Positions 34,403-42,750 of a stretch of 45,745 nucleotides of DNA are shown here, in pieces. Within the stretch, counting starts at the first letter, position 1, and every line of letters begins with the position of its first letter. Made by a program: the position numbers and the translations under genes. Source of the DNA: Lysinibacillus sp. (GTDB lineage: Bacteria > Bacillota > Bacilli > Bacillales_A > Planococcaceae); contig JAPSKP010000007.1 in the NCBI GenBank assembly GCA_031181585.1, positions 25,108-70,852 of the forward strand, written 5' to 3'. Under the pieces are notes generated by a model. The model searched no databases. It was not told the origin of the DNA and saw nothing but the letters and a program-made list of their open reading frames with translations.

Positions 34403-35227
34403 CTACTTCCCTCCTATATAATAAACGTGCATTAATTCTCCTTCTTTCTTATTATATTTTATTTCTTTTTTATCAAATAGACCTGTCAATATCTCATTTC
34501 CCTGTTCGTGGGCGCTCTGCAGCTCACTTACTAATGATTCTATATCTATGACCCGCTTTTTCGCATCAGGTATTTGAGAAGTGCTGATCATTTTTTTTAA
34601 AATCTCAATTTTATGTTTTTCTCCCTCTACCAACTCCAGTAACTCTTCTTCTTTGCTCACTGCCTGCAAGGAAAGATGATTCAATTTCTCCTTATAATCA
34701 ACTGCTTTCTCCTGCTCAATCGTTCCCCCTGCAATCCCTAACTCCTCCATCAATTGATTGTTCAATTCATTTAATGGATTCGTCACTGTTTGGACATATT
34801 CACTCACCTCTTGCTGTGATGTAAACATCGGGTCAAAAAACTCTTCTCCTTTTGTCACTCCAATTATACTTAGCAGCAATACAGCAACCACAATGCCGGT
34901 TCTCCAGGAAAAGGATAAGCGCGCACCGCTAGCAGCAGGAGCAGCGGGCTTATGAGTCCTTGTAATCATCGATTCGCATAACAGGCAAAGTCTCATATCA
35001 TTTACTTGGTAAATATCTACCTTCGTATAAAGTCTCTTGCATTGATCACAATGGATAGATGTTGCAGGAAAGATAATAGGCTGCGGTGTATGACCACAGC
35101 TTTCAAAATGATAATTACAGCTCCTGCATAAAATGACATCCTTTCCGTTCACCACTGCACGCGGCATAAAATTCATCGGCATCTTGTCATGGCAGCTGAA
35201 ACATTCTCCCTCAATTGTTCTTCTCAT
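34403..35227 (-). CDS. Membrane protein with zinc ribbons, unknown
   Basis: A 274-residue protein with an N-terminal cluster of CxxC pairs (CFSC, CRSC, CDQC, CLLC in the first 85 residues), a basic linker, one membrane helix (about 108-126, GIVVAVLLLSIIGV) and a long charged, coiled-coil-rich C-terminal part. The family is not recognised; the layout suggests a cytoplasmic zinc module and an extracytoplasmic helical domain. The ATG follows GAGGGGAGAC. The next gene upstream, at 35285, encodes a shorter relative-like protein with two CxxC pairs and one helix. Confidence 0.72.
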   Translation of the reverse strand: MRRTIEGECFSCHDKMPMNFMPRAVVNGKDVILCRSCNYHFESCGHTPQPIIFPATSIHCDQCKRLYTKVDIYQVNDMRLCLLCESMITRTHKPAAPAASGARLSFSWRTGIVVAVLLLSIIGVTKGEEFFDPMFTSQQEVSEYVQTVTNPLNELNNQLMEELGIAGGTIEQEKAVDYKEKLNHLSLQAVSKEEELLELVEGEKHKIEILKKMISTSQIPDAKKRVIDIESLVSELQSAHEQGNEILTGLFDKKEIKYNKKEGELMHVYYIGGK

Positions 35228-35247
35228 ATGTCTCCCCTCATTTCATA

Positions 35248-35277
35248 TAAAAACGCCCACAAATATCATGCGGGCGT
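35248..35277 (-). terminator. Terminator of the 111-residue CxxC protein gene
   Basis: On the minus strand ACGCCCGCA pairs with TGTGGGCGT (one G-U), followed by TTTTTAT. Confidence 0.8.
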
Positions 35278-35284
35278 CAAATCA

Positions 35285-35620
35285 CTATAGCTGTTTAAGC
35301 AATGCAAATGATAAGTATTCAGTTTGACTAATGAACTGGACCTCAGCAAATATCCCCAAACTTTCAGCTGTTCCAATTCCTATCACTAATGCAATCCCTG
35401 CCATACCTGTAACCAGCAAGGCGGATAACATTCTATGCTTTTTCTTCATTTCATCATTAGATTCAGACTTTCTTTTAGAACGCACAAGTTGAAAAAATCG
35501 CTCTTTGTCCTGTGCCAATACATGCTGACATGTTATACAGAGATTTGCAGCATGTCCCTCAATTGTTAGAGTGGCCGTTTCTATCTCCAGGCGTTTGCAA
35601 TTTTCACATGTAAACTTCAT
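35285..35620 (-). CDS. Small CxxC membrane protein, unknown
   Basis: A 111-residue protein starting MKFTCENC with two CxxC pairs (Cys5/Cys8 and Cys28/Cys31), a charged linker and one membrane helix (about 66-88, SALLVTGMAGIALVIG). The ATG at 35620 has AGGAG 7 bases upstream; a TTG at 35626 is too close. It resembles the N-terminal part of the next minus-strand gene (34403-35227) in layout, so both may be parts of one unknown zinc-binding membrane system, though a terminator separates them. Confidence 0.7.
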   Translation of the reverse strand: MKFTCENCKRLEIETATLTIEGHAANLCITCQHVLAQDKERFFQLVRSKRKSESNDEMKKKHRMLSALLVTGMAGIALVIGIGTAESLGIFAEVQFISQTEYLSFALLKQL

Positions 35621-35972
35621 GAGCAAACTCCTTTCACCCTTTATTCAATCAAGTATACCATAAATAGTCAGACTATTCACGTATTTGCAAGAATGACGGA
35701 GGAGTAACCCTATGATATAAATCCGCGGTTTCATCTTGCCGCTGAAAGAAACGGAAAACGTTGAGTGAAAGAAATAAAAAGAAGATTGCTGGCTGGAAAA
35801 TAGCAGAAGATAAAAAGATCCTACTCCCTTTTATACTATTCTTTATATCACTTTAATTATTCATAATAAATAGAAAGAATATATTTTAAAATTTCTTTAA
35901 CGGCTCTATTTCCCTAGTACCCGGTTGATAAGTATCCGATTGATTACCTAGATATAAAAACATCTAAACAAA

Positions 35973-36014
35973 GTGAAGACAAAGCCAAAGATGACTTTGT
36001 CTTCACTCTTTTTT
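35973..36014 (+). terminator. Orphan terminator
   Basis: GTGAAGACAAAG (35973-35984) pairs perfectly with CTTTGTCTTCAC (35995-36006), followed by eight Ts. No gene precedes it on the plus strand within 1.7 kb except serA, which has its own terminator. Confidence 0.75.
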
Positions 36015-36045
36015 CTAATTACAATACATACTAAGAAATCATCGA

Positions 36046-36240
36046 TTTCCACTACAGACGCTACGCTTTCCACGGGCACGGCCTCTGCCTTCTCCCTCAC
36101 TGTGCTCAGTCCGGGTGCTTCGGGGCCAACAGGATGTTGGTCACAAAGGCGTTGTCACACGATGTGACGATTTTAGCCTTTACTCCTTTTGTCGCAAATA
36201 AAGGTACTTTTCCCGTAGGAGTCTTCACGCCTTCCACTCC
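36046..36240. repeat. Dispersed intergenic repeat (copy 2 of the two-hairpin type)
   Basis: The element begins with CCACTACAGACGCTACGC and CCACGGGCACGG and ends with CCCGTAGGAGTCTTCACG, giving ACGGG/CCCGT and AGAC/GTCT inverted ends typical of widespread Bacillales intergenic repeats. Its centre contains CCAAC-AGGAT-GTTGG (36126-36140) and GTCACA-CGA-TGTGAC (36154-36168), the same two-hairpin block as at 15851-15889. Confidence 0.65.
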
Positions 36241-36312
36241 TTTCGACTTGTATCGGCTACTGAACAAGGGGTGTACTTCTACATTTCCTACTATTCTTAG
36301 GGGATGATAACC

Positions 36313-36384
36313 ATGATGATGAAAATCCAAATCAATGAACGTAAACAACTTGAAATGCTGACGATCGAACAGCTTGTCACTTAG
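36313..36384 (+). pseudogene. IS1182-type transposase N-terminal remnant
   Basis: 23 codons reading MMMKIQINERKQLEMLTIEQ then LVT and stop. This resembles the start of IS1182-family transposases (a stretch such as ERDQLEMxTxDQLVP). Everything after the motif is lost, so this is a decayed insertion-sequence end beside the repeat. Confidence 0.6.
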
Positions 36385-36459
36385 ACATGGCAAGCTGCCT
36401 AATACGAGGTGAAAGCGTCTTGAAGAGACAACCAACAAATTGCACTCACCGGAAAAGTA

Positions 36460-36498
36460 ATAAAATGCCTTCAGAGACGGACTCACGAGGCATTTTAT
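36460..36498. terminator. Hairpin downstream of the HAD gene
   Basis: ATAAAATGCCT pairs with AGGCATTTTAT (36488-36498); the following sequence is T-rich. It may terminate the HAD gene transcript (minus) or read-through from the IS remnant. Confidence 0.55.
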
Positions 36499-36598
36499 CT
36501 TCACTCTTTTTAGTTTTCCTAATCAAACGGCTTTTTCATAATGCTGTGTCTATTTCTCATTATTTCCTATTACAGCGCACAACTGAAAAAACCCCCTG

Positions 36599-37387
36599 TT
36601 AAAGCTCTTTTAATAACGTTAAAAACTCTGTCAATGAAGTCACTTCATATGTAGGTGTGACATCCGGGTTATGAGGTTTATTTTCACGATTAATCCAGAC
36701 ATTGCGCATACCGACACGTGACGAGCCTAAAATATCTGTCATCAAATTGTCGCCTACCATTATCGCATCTTCTGGTTTCAAATTGTTTTTTTCCAGCACA
36801 GAAGCAAAAATAGAAGCGTCTGGCTTTCCTTTACCAAAATCGCCTGAAATCACAATCTGATCAAAATAGGGAGCAATCTCTGGCGTAATTTCAAGCTTCA
36901 AATTTTGCAGGCTTGGTGATCCATTTGTTAGAAGCACTAATTGATAGTGATCCTTTAGTTCATCCAGTACTGTAAAGGTATCATCATATAAAAACGGCGC
37001 TGCCTTACGCTCTTCCACAAAACGCTCTCCCAGCTCATACCCGAACTCAGGGTCCTCAATTCCAAACTTCTTCAGCCCATTTGTCCATGCTTCTGCACGG
37101 TACCCTGCTACTATTTCTTTCATTTTCTGAAACTCTGGCGTTGGGTCATCAAATACACCCCAAAGCCCTTCAAATGGATTAATACCAATCAGCACAGTAT
37201 AATCATACGTTTCATAACCTTCATAAAGCGTGCGGGCTTCCTGTCTCACTGCCTTTTCCAGCTCATCCGGTGCTACTTCATATTTTGCTGCCGCATAGCT
37301 ACACGTTTTTTCGAATGCTGTTTTCACTGATTTTTGATCCCAAAGTAATGTATCATCAAGATCAAAAATTATCGTTTTTATTGTCAT
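36599..37387 (-). CDS. HAD-superfamily hydrolase (YfnB/YjjG-like)
   Basis: A cytoplasmic phosphatase or phosphonatase-like enzyme, likely acting on a nucleotide or sugar phosphate. Motif I is FDLDDTLLWD, motif II LTNGSPSLQ, the motif III lysine is in GKPDASIFASVL and motif IV is MVGDNLMTDILG. The cap domain lies between motifs I and II (about 15-100). The start at 37387 follows GTAGGAGC; 13 residues upstream to an ATG at 37426 are rejected. It is 262 residues long. The gene is the last on the minus strand before the repeat-rich stretch. Confidence 0.9.
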   Translation of the reverse strand: MTIKTIIFDLDDTLLWDQKSVKTAFEKTCSYAAAKYEVAPDELEKAVRQEARTLYEGYETYDYTVLIGINPFEGLWGVFDDPTPEFQKMKEIVAGYRAEAWTNGLKKFGIEDPEFGYELGERFVEERKAAPFLYDDTFTVLDELKDHYQLVLLTNGSPSLQNLKLEITPEIAPYFDQIVISGDFGKGKPDASIFASVLEKNNLKPEDAIMVGDNLMTDILGSSRVGMRNVWINRENKPHNPDVTPTYEVTSLTEFLTLLKEL

Positions 37388-37481
37388 CTGTTTCGCTCCT
37401 ACATCATCGATATGTCTACCTTTCATTTTAGCATATTAAAGTCATAAAATTCCGATGATTTATGAACAATTTTCTATATAA

Positions 37482-37522
37482 AAACACCCGTAAACGCTAG
37501 ATTGACCTCTACCATTTACGGG
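37482..37522 (-). terminator. Terminator of the MBL-DUF3006 operon
   Basis: On the minus strand CCCGTAAA pairs with TTTACGGG around a 20-nt loop, followed by GTGTTTTTAT. Confidence 0.75.
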
Positions 37523-37528
37523 TTTATT

Positions 37529-37777
37529 TTACTGTTGTTTCTGTCTAAGCCGGCTCATTAAATCTTTTATCCGTTCCTCGGCGGCTTTTGTTTCTTCTGC
37601 CAGCACTTTGATTTCATAGTTTTCTCCATCATCAAGAATACTTACGATATCACCCTGCTTTACAGGTACATGGATATCTTCCTTGTGAATGATTAATTGT
37701 TCTGTTTCATTAGGCCGCTTTAAAAAGATAGCATAATCCGCCTCAAAACGGTCGAGGGTATAGTTATTCGAGCTCAC
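37529..37777 (-). CDS. DUF3006 domain protein
   Basis: An 82-residue protein with a beta-barrel-like half (YTLDRFEADYAIFLKRPNE, VKQGDIVSILDDGENYEI) and a charged helical end, matching DUF3006. Such genes are often next to ComEC-like metallo-beta-lactamase genes, as here. A GTG at 37777 lies 6 bases after AGGAGAGG; a TTG at 37783 is too close. It overlaps the end of the upstream gene by 14 bases, so the two are translated together. The function is unknown. Confidence 0.84.
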   Translation of the reverse strand: MSSNNYTLDRFEADYAIFLKRPNETEQLIIHKEDIHVPVKQGDIVSILDDGENYEIKVLAEETKAAEERIKDLMSRLRQKQQ

Positions 37778-38963
37778 TGACAACCTCTCCTTTTACGTTC
37801 TGTAGTTTTGCCGCATCCCCGGAATTCAGCCAAATCTGCCGGCTTGTCCATTTCAGTACTCCTTCTGATTCTACGGCGTCCGGTCCACTCGCAATTGTGA
37901 CCGTTTCACCTGGCTGTAAGGTCACATCCGGGAATTCATATACCTGGTTTCCTTCTACCGAAACTAACTGCCATCCAGCAAGATTGACTGATTTGGTGCT
38001 ATTGTTTTTAATACTTACTAATTCTGCTTCCAAATCCTTACTGATAATTTCTATTTTGCCTTTTGGTGCTGCCGGAATCGAGCTTGTTGCACCTACCCCT
38101 GTCCATTCACCTGCATTGACCGAATAGCTTTGCCCATCAGTAGTAATAACAATATGGCCAGATTCAGCTGTTCCATAAATTTTACTGCCTGCTGCCTGCA
38201 GACTTTCTACTACTTCAAAATGAGGATGTCCATATTTATTATCCCGTCCATAACTTAAAATGGATACTTCCGGGTCAACAGCATTTATAAATGCAGGAGA
38301 ACTGCTTGTATTGGAACCATGATGTCCTGCCTTCAAGACCGTAGCATGTACATCCTGGGAGGCCATCATTTCTTTCTCTACATCAATTCCCGCATCCCCT
38401 GTCAACAAGAAGGATACATTATTATATACCACTTTCAGCACAATTGACGCCTCATTATTGTCAGACGCATCTTCATCTGCATTTAGTACGGTAATATCAA
38501 GTGTATCATCCAGCTTCACGTTATCCCCTGTCTTCGGAACAATGTAAGGAATATTCTTCGCGGAAATCAATGAGATCATTTCCTCATAAGTTTGAGAGGT
38601 ATGCACTTTTCCCGAATCAAGGAAATGTTTGATGGAAACAGAGTTCAATACCGAAATCAAGCCGCCAATATGATCAGCATCCGGATGAGTCGCTACTACA
38701 TAGTCAAGCTGCTTGACTCCCTGCTCTCGAAGGTAGGAAACAACATTTGAACCTTCTCCTTTCACCCCTCCATCAATCAGCATTGTTTTGCCATTCGGCG
38801 ACTGGATCAAGATAGCGTCTCCCTGCCCTACATTTATAAAGTGAACTAACATATCTTTCCCAGACTGTGCTGTTGGAACAACGGATTCATTCTCTATAGG
38901 CTTCGTTACATCTGTACAACCTACAAGCAGGAACATCAGTAGCAGTATCATTATTTTCTTCAT
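37764..38963 (-). CDS. ComEC/Rec2-like metallo-beta-lactamase lipoprotein with lamin-tail domain
   Basis: A 399-residue exported lipoprotein (signal ending LLVGC, Cys16). The metallo-hydrolase domain (about 38-285) has VHFINVGQGDAILIQSP, the metal-binding THPDADHIGG and LKAGHHGSNTSSS. A C-terminal lamin-tail (LTD) domain (about 300-399) has LEAELVSIKNNSTKSVNLAGW. It resembles the hydrolase part of ComEC, cleaving DNA or RNA outside the cell; a role in extracellular nucleic-acid use is inferred. It is co-transcribed with the DUF3006 gene. Confidence 0.92.
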   Translation of the reverse strand: MKKIMILLLMFLLVGCTDVTKPIENESVVPTAQSGKDMLVHFINVGQGDAILIQSPNGKTMLIDGGVKGEGSNVVSYLREQGVKQLDYVVATHPDADHIGGLISVLNSVSIKHFLDSGKVHTSQTYEEMISLISAKNIPYIVPKTGDNVKLDDTLDITVLNADEDASDNNEASIVLKVVYNNVSFLLTGDAGIDVEKEMMASQDVHATVLKAGHHGSNTSSSPAFINAVDPEVSILSYGRDNKYGHPHFEVVESLQAAGSKIYGTAESGHIVITTDGQSYSVNAGEWTGVGATSSIPAAPKGKIEIISKDLEAELVSIKNNSTKSVNLAGWQLVSVEGNQVYEFPDVTLQPGETVTIASGPDAVESEGVLKWTSRQIWLNSGDAAKLQNVKGEVVSELE

Positions 38964-39101
38964 ATTACAAATCCTTTTTTCTTGACTACGCGCACTAGTA
39001 CGTTAGCCAGTTACTTTTAAGGGAGCGGCAAAGCTGCCGCCCCCTTTAACAAAACCGAGCATTCTCTCTAAGTAAAAAACTAGAGAAATAACAAAGGCTT
39101 C

Positions 39102-40604
39102 TTACGAGTATAATTCATTTAAAATATCAATTTTCTTCTTGATCGCCTCTTCAAAAGTCATGATATAAGCGGCAGGATCTTTCGGATTATGGAATTGCGT
39201 AATCTTTCCTGTTTCAGGATGGACAAATTTTGATGAAGCACCACAGCCGATTCCTAAAATCGTCTGCACTTCCTCCATGATCACAATATTATAAATCGAT
39301 TCTTCTCCAGGTTTGCAATATCCTACATTTTCGAGATTCCCTAAAATGTTTTTCTGGCGGTACAAATAATAAGGTACATAGCCGTTTTCCTTTGTCCAGT
39401 CGCTTGCCATCTGCATCATTTCTGCCACTGTATCACGATCTGCCACTTTATATTTATCTTTATTACGCGTCATTTCCGAAGCACGCTTAAAGCTCAATGT
39501 ATGAACTGTCAATGATTCTGGCTGCATTTTTGCCGATTCTTCCAGTGAATGCTGGAACTCCTCAATACCTTCATTCGGCAGGCCAATAATTAAATCCATA
39601 TTGATATTGTTCATCCCCATGTTGCGTGATAGCCAGAACTTATCGATTGTTTCCTGGACAGTATGGTGGCGTCCAATTGCCTTCAATGTCTCCTGCGTAT
39701 ATGACTGCGGGTTTACGGAAATACGGTCGATTCCCCACTTCTTCAGCACTTCAATCTTTTCAGGCGTAATTGTATCAGGTCTGCCTGCCTCTACTGTAAT
39801 TTCACGAATGGATTCCTTGTTCGGAAACGAATCAAACATGGTTTGATAAAGTGCATCCATTTCTTCTGCCTCTATGGAAGTCGGCGTACCCCCGCCCCAA
39901 TAAATAGACGTGATGCGCATATTTTTTTCTGTTAGCCATTTACCCATTTCGCGCAGCTCAATATGCAGGCCATCGATGAATTTTTCTACACGGCCCGCCT
40001 TCCGGTTGGACTGGATGGCATACGCAGGGAACGTACAGTACGCACACATTGTTGGACAGAAAGGAACACCAATATAGATGGAGATCTCTTTCCCAATCTC
40101 ATCTAAATCAGGAATGACCTGCAGCTGGCGCGCTACAATCTCCTTCATCAAACCGATTTTTGCATCAGATAGCCGGAAATCCTTTTTAAGGACCTCGAAT
40201 ATTTCCTCCTCTGGAAGCCCGGCTTTTCTGTATTTATGATACAGCTTTGTCGGGCGTACTCCCGTTAGGATTCCCCATTGCTGCGTCATCCCTGTATATT
40301 GCTCCAATACATCCAGCATGACATGGGAAAGTGCGCGTTTCATACGAATGCTGCGCTCTTTTTCTGTCCCTTCTGTTGCATAGCCAATCGAATAATCGCT
40401 TGTATACTCCTGTCCATCCACGATCAGTTTTGCTGTCGTTGTAATGGTGAAGTGTTCATCTATTGCATGTGTAAAAGAAATCGACATATCAGAACCATCT
40501 TTTGTGAACCGAATTACAGAATCCTCATAAAAAAGGTTCGCAATATGATTCAGCACACGATTCCAATCATCTTTAAATTGTTCAGTAATGTGTATCGTCT
40601 TCAT
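39102..40604 (-). CDS. hemZ: Oxygen-independent coproporphyrinogen dehydrogenase-like radical SAM protein HemZ
   Basis: A radical-SAM enzyme of the HemN/HemZ family. The 4Fe-4S cluster motif CPTMCAYC lies about 175 residues in, followed by SIYWGGGTPTSIE. About 500 residues, as in B. subtilis HemZ. The start is uncertain: ATG 40604 (MKTIHITEQ) or 40631; homologues start near the former. It adds an anaerobic route to the haem genes earlier in the window. Downstream lies a stem (about 39019-39045) without a good T-run, so read-through into the lipoprotein gene is possible. Confidence 0.9.
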   Translation of the reverse strand: MKTIHITEQFKDDWNRVLNHIANLFYEDSVIRFTKDGSDMSISFTHAIDEHFTITTTAKLIVDGQEYTSDYSIGYATEGTEKERSIRMKRALSHVMLDVLEQYTGMTQQWGILTGVRPTKLYHKYRKAGLPEEEIFEVLKKDFRLSDAKIGLMKEIVARQLQVIPDLDEIGKEISIYIGVPFCPTMCAYCTFPAYAIQSNRKAGRVEKFIDGLHIELREMGKWLTEKNMRITSIYWGGGTPTSIEAEEMDALYQTMFDSFPNKESIREITVEAGRPDTITPEKIEVLKKWGIDRISVNPQSYTQETLKAIGRHHTVQETIDKFWLSRNMGMNNINMDLIIGLPNEGIEEFQHSLEESAKMQPESLTVHTLSFKRASEMTRNKDKYKVADRDTVAEMMQMASDWTKENGYVPYYLYRQKNILGNLENVGYCKPGEESIYNIVIMEEVQTILGIGCGASSKFVHPETGKITQFHNPKDPAAYIMTFEEAIKKKIDILNELYS

Positions 40605-40750
40605 TATCTTCTCTACTTTCGTTAAATTCATCTATTTCATTCATTCTATCATTCAAAATACCTTACCTATTGTAACAAAAAACAGCCTACACTACAGTCA
40701 TGAATGATTCAAGCATTTAATTTTTCCTGACTCAATGCCGGCACTAAATA

Positions 40751-40778
40751 GAAAAAGACCGTACGATCGGTACGGTCT
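40751..40778 (-). terminator. yheA terminator
   Basis: AGACCGTAC (40756-40764) pairs perfectly with GTACGGTCT (40770-40778); on the minus strand TTTTTC follows. Confidence 0.9.
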
Positions 40779-40789
40779 CTCATAGGCTC

Positions 40790-41134
40790 TTATAGCCCGT
40801 CATATAATGATTGAATCGGCTGAACCAAAATACGGTTTACTTCTTCTAAAACAGTGCTCATCGCCATTTCTGCTTCAAGCATTGCTAAAATCTTCGGATT
40901 TTGCTGTGCAAGCTGTGCTGCTTTTTGTAAGTAGACATATTCATCTTCTTGAAGTTCCTCACCAGCTGCCTGCTTCTGCTGCAGCTTCATTTGAATATCA
41001 CGGAAATTCGTAAATAATACACGCGCTTCCTCGTCAGCACGAACTTCCTCTACTGACTCTTGCAATGCCTTGAATTCCTGTGTCTTGCGGAAGGTAGCTT
41101 CCAGTTTATTAATGTCATCATAAATATTGATCAT
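40790..41134 (-). CDS. yheA: YheA, YlbF/YmcA-family protein (UPF0342)
   Basis: A 114-residue all-helical cytoplasmic protein (MINIYDDINKLEATFRKT, then QEFKALQESVEEV) of the YlbF/YmcA fold, known as YheA. The ATG at 41134 is correct; an in-frame ATG at 41227 would add residues without homology. It overlaps nothing but ends before a strong terminator. It follows yheB in one operon, as in B. subtilis. The function is unknown; relatives act on RNA-processing complexes. Confidence 0.9.
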   Translation of the reverse strand: MINIYDDINKLEATFRKTQEFKALQESVEEVRADEEARVLFTNFRDIQMKLQQKQAAGEELQEDEYVYLQKAAQLAQQNPKILAMLEAEMAMSTVLEEVNRILVQPIQSLYDGL

Positions 41135-41157
41135 CTGTATGCCTACTCTCTTTTTAA

Positions 41158-42303
41158 TTAGTTTGTAAAGAACACAATGAAGGCTTGCACAATACCGACT
41201 AACCCACCGATAATCCCACCGAGCCATGTAATTAGTCGAAGCTCTTTACTAATGATACCTAAAACAAGCTCCTCTAATTTAGCTGTTGGGAAAGAATCCA
41301 CTTGCTCACGGACTACTTCTGCTAAGTTTAGACGCTGCAGTACATCTTCAATTTTATTTTCTGCTTCTATAAATACCTTATCCAGTAGTTTTGGAAGCAG
41401 CTCATGTTTTGCCCAGTCATTTCCCTGTGGCCAATAATCTTGAATTCTTTTGTCCAAACGTTCATCTAACGCTAACTCTCGTTTAGCATATTCCTGAATA
41501 TTGGCTGCTATGCTGTCGAAATTGACATCCTTCATAAAATCCATTGCAGGGCGTTCCTTTATTTTCTCCCACTCTGCTATGAAAATCCGATTCAGAAGGG
41601 CGCTTGTCCCCGGAGCCTGTAAAAATTTCACCAGCTCTCGCTGTACCTTTTCTACAAGAGAAGAGGAATCGCCAACGAACATTTGAATCATACCACCAAT
41701 TGAACCTTTTGACGATAAAAAGTCATCGAGCATATTACGGATGGTCATATACCCTTCTGATGATAAGAAGTAATCTTCTCCCTTTTGAAGAATCTGCTCA
41801 ACCGCTTCCGGAATTTTGCGGTCCAGTACCGGTTCTAAGTCCTCTGGAAGCAGCTCATGAATCTTCTTTGCAGAGAGCACATTCTTCATGTTTTCAAACT
41901 GGCTGTAGATGATGACATCTACCTTCCCTTCCACTGTTGCAGGAAGATGACCGAACCCAGCCAGCTCAAGCCAGTCTTTCAATGTTTTATCATTTAAAAA
42001 GATTTCCTGCTCAACTTTCTGCTGCGCAAACTGCAGAACGTTCCCGCGCACTTCATCTGATAAAAATTTCTTTCGAATAGTGGCCGGTGTTAGTAAATAC
42101 TCCGTTACGGTTTTACCAAGCTGAACCGCCAGCATATCCCGGCGTTTTGGAATAAGTCCAGGTGTTAACGGCAGTCGCCATTTCATAAAATAAATAGGCT
42201 TGTAGGGGCGAAAGAGCATTTTAATAGCCATATAATTTGTCGCTGCTCCAACGATTCCTCCGACACCCGCTAAAAACAAGATTAAAACAAATAAATTATC
42301 CAT
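41158..42303 (-). CDS. yheB: YheB, DUF445 membrane protein
   Basis: A 381-residue protein of the DUF445 family: an N-terminal membrane helix (FVLILFLAGVGGIVGAA, about 4-21), a long helical and amphipathic middle and a C-terminal helix (WLGGIIGGLVGIVQAFIVFF, about 360-379). The motif YMAIKMLFRPYKPIYF is typical. The ATG follows GAGAGG. In B. subtilis yheB-yheA is an operon of unknown function, and the same arrangement is seen here. Confidence 0.92.
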   Translation of the reverse strand: MDNLFVLILFLAGVGGIVGAATNYMAIKMLFRPYKPIYFMKWRLPLTPGLIPKRRDMLAVQLGKTVTEYLLTPATIRKKFLSDEVRGNVLQFAQQKVEQEIFLNDKTLKDWLELAGFGHLPATVEGKVDVIIYSQFENMKNVLSAKKIHELLPEDLEPVLDRKIPEAVEQILQKGEDYFLSSEGYMTIRNMLDDFLSSKGSIGGMIQMFVGDSSSLVEKVQRELVKFLQAPGTSALLNRIFIAEWEKIKERPAMDFMKDVNFDSIAANIQEYAKRELALDERLDKRIQDYWPQGNDWAKHELLPKLLDKVFIEAENKIEDVLQRLNLAEVVREQVDSFPTAKLEELVLGIISKELRLITWLGGIIGGLVGIVQAFIVFFTN

Positions 42304-42423
42304 TGAATCCTCTCATTTCCTTTTCAACTTTTTTTATTATACCACCGAAATAGGAATTATAAGCTGTTTGGCAATTGCATAGGGCCCCTTTATCAAGTAC
42401 GATTGAACAGGGAGGGAAGTTCC

Positions 42424-42633
42424 ATGATTCAACATTTTAGTTATAAACCTTTATATGAAAATACACAACTTCCAGGTTGGACACTATCATTTTTCTATAA
42501 ACAAAAGCGTTATCAAGCCGAATATAGAAAAGATGGCGGTATTCAATATATCGGAGAGGCACTATTGCCTGAAGAGCGGGAAAGTGTTGAAAAAATGATT
42601 CATGAGTTAATGCTATTCCACGTATATGATTGA
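42424..42633 (+). CDS. YheE-like DUF5342 protein
   Basis: A 69-residue cytoplasmic protein starting MIQHFSYKPLYENTQLPGW and ending in IHELMLFHVYD, resembling the YheE (DUF5342) family of unknown function. The start follows GGGAGGG at 7 bases; an ATG seven codons earlier has no site. It is divergent from yheB, its neighbour in B. subtilis. Confidence 0.82.
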   Translation: MIQHFSYKPLYENTQLPGWTLSFFYKQKRYQAEYRKDGGIQYIGEALLPEERESVEKMIHELMLFHVYD

Positions 42634-42688
42634 GGATAAGTAAGGGCAGGTTCTGTACTTGTCCTTCCTTTGCGTACAGCTCAAAAAG

Positions 42689-42717
42689 TCGACAAAATGC
42701 TTACATTACATTATAAT
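42689..42717 (+). promoter_or_regulatory. Promoter of the MerR-type gene
   Basis: TCGACA (42689-42694) and TATAAT (42712-42717) are spaced by 17 bases. MerR targets often have 19-20-base spacers, so direct autoregulation of that type is not obvious. Confidence 0.6.
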
Positions 42718-42750
42718 TAGAACTATAACGTGATGGTTTGGGGTGATAAT

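Larger units (their letters stand above)
35621..36598. other. Gene-free stretch with repeat and IS remnant
   Basis: Almost 1 kb without a convincing gene. It holds an orphan terminator (35973-36014), a dispersed repeat (36046-36240), a transposase N-terminal remnant (36313-36384) and another hairpin (36460-36498). Confidence 0.7.
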
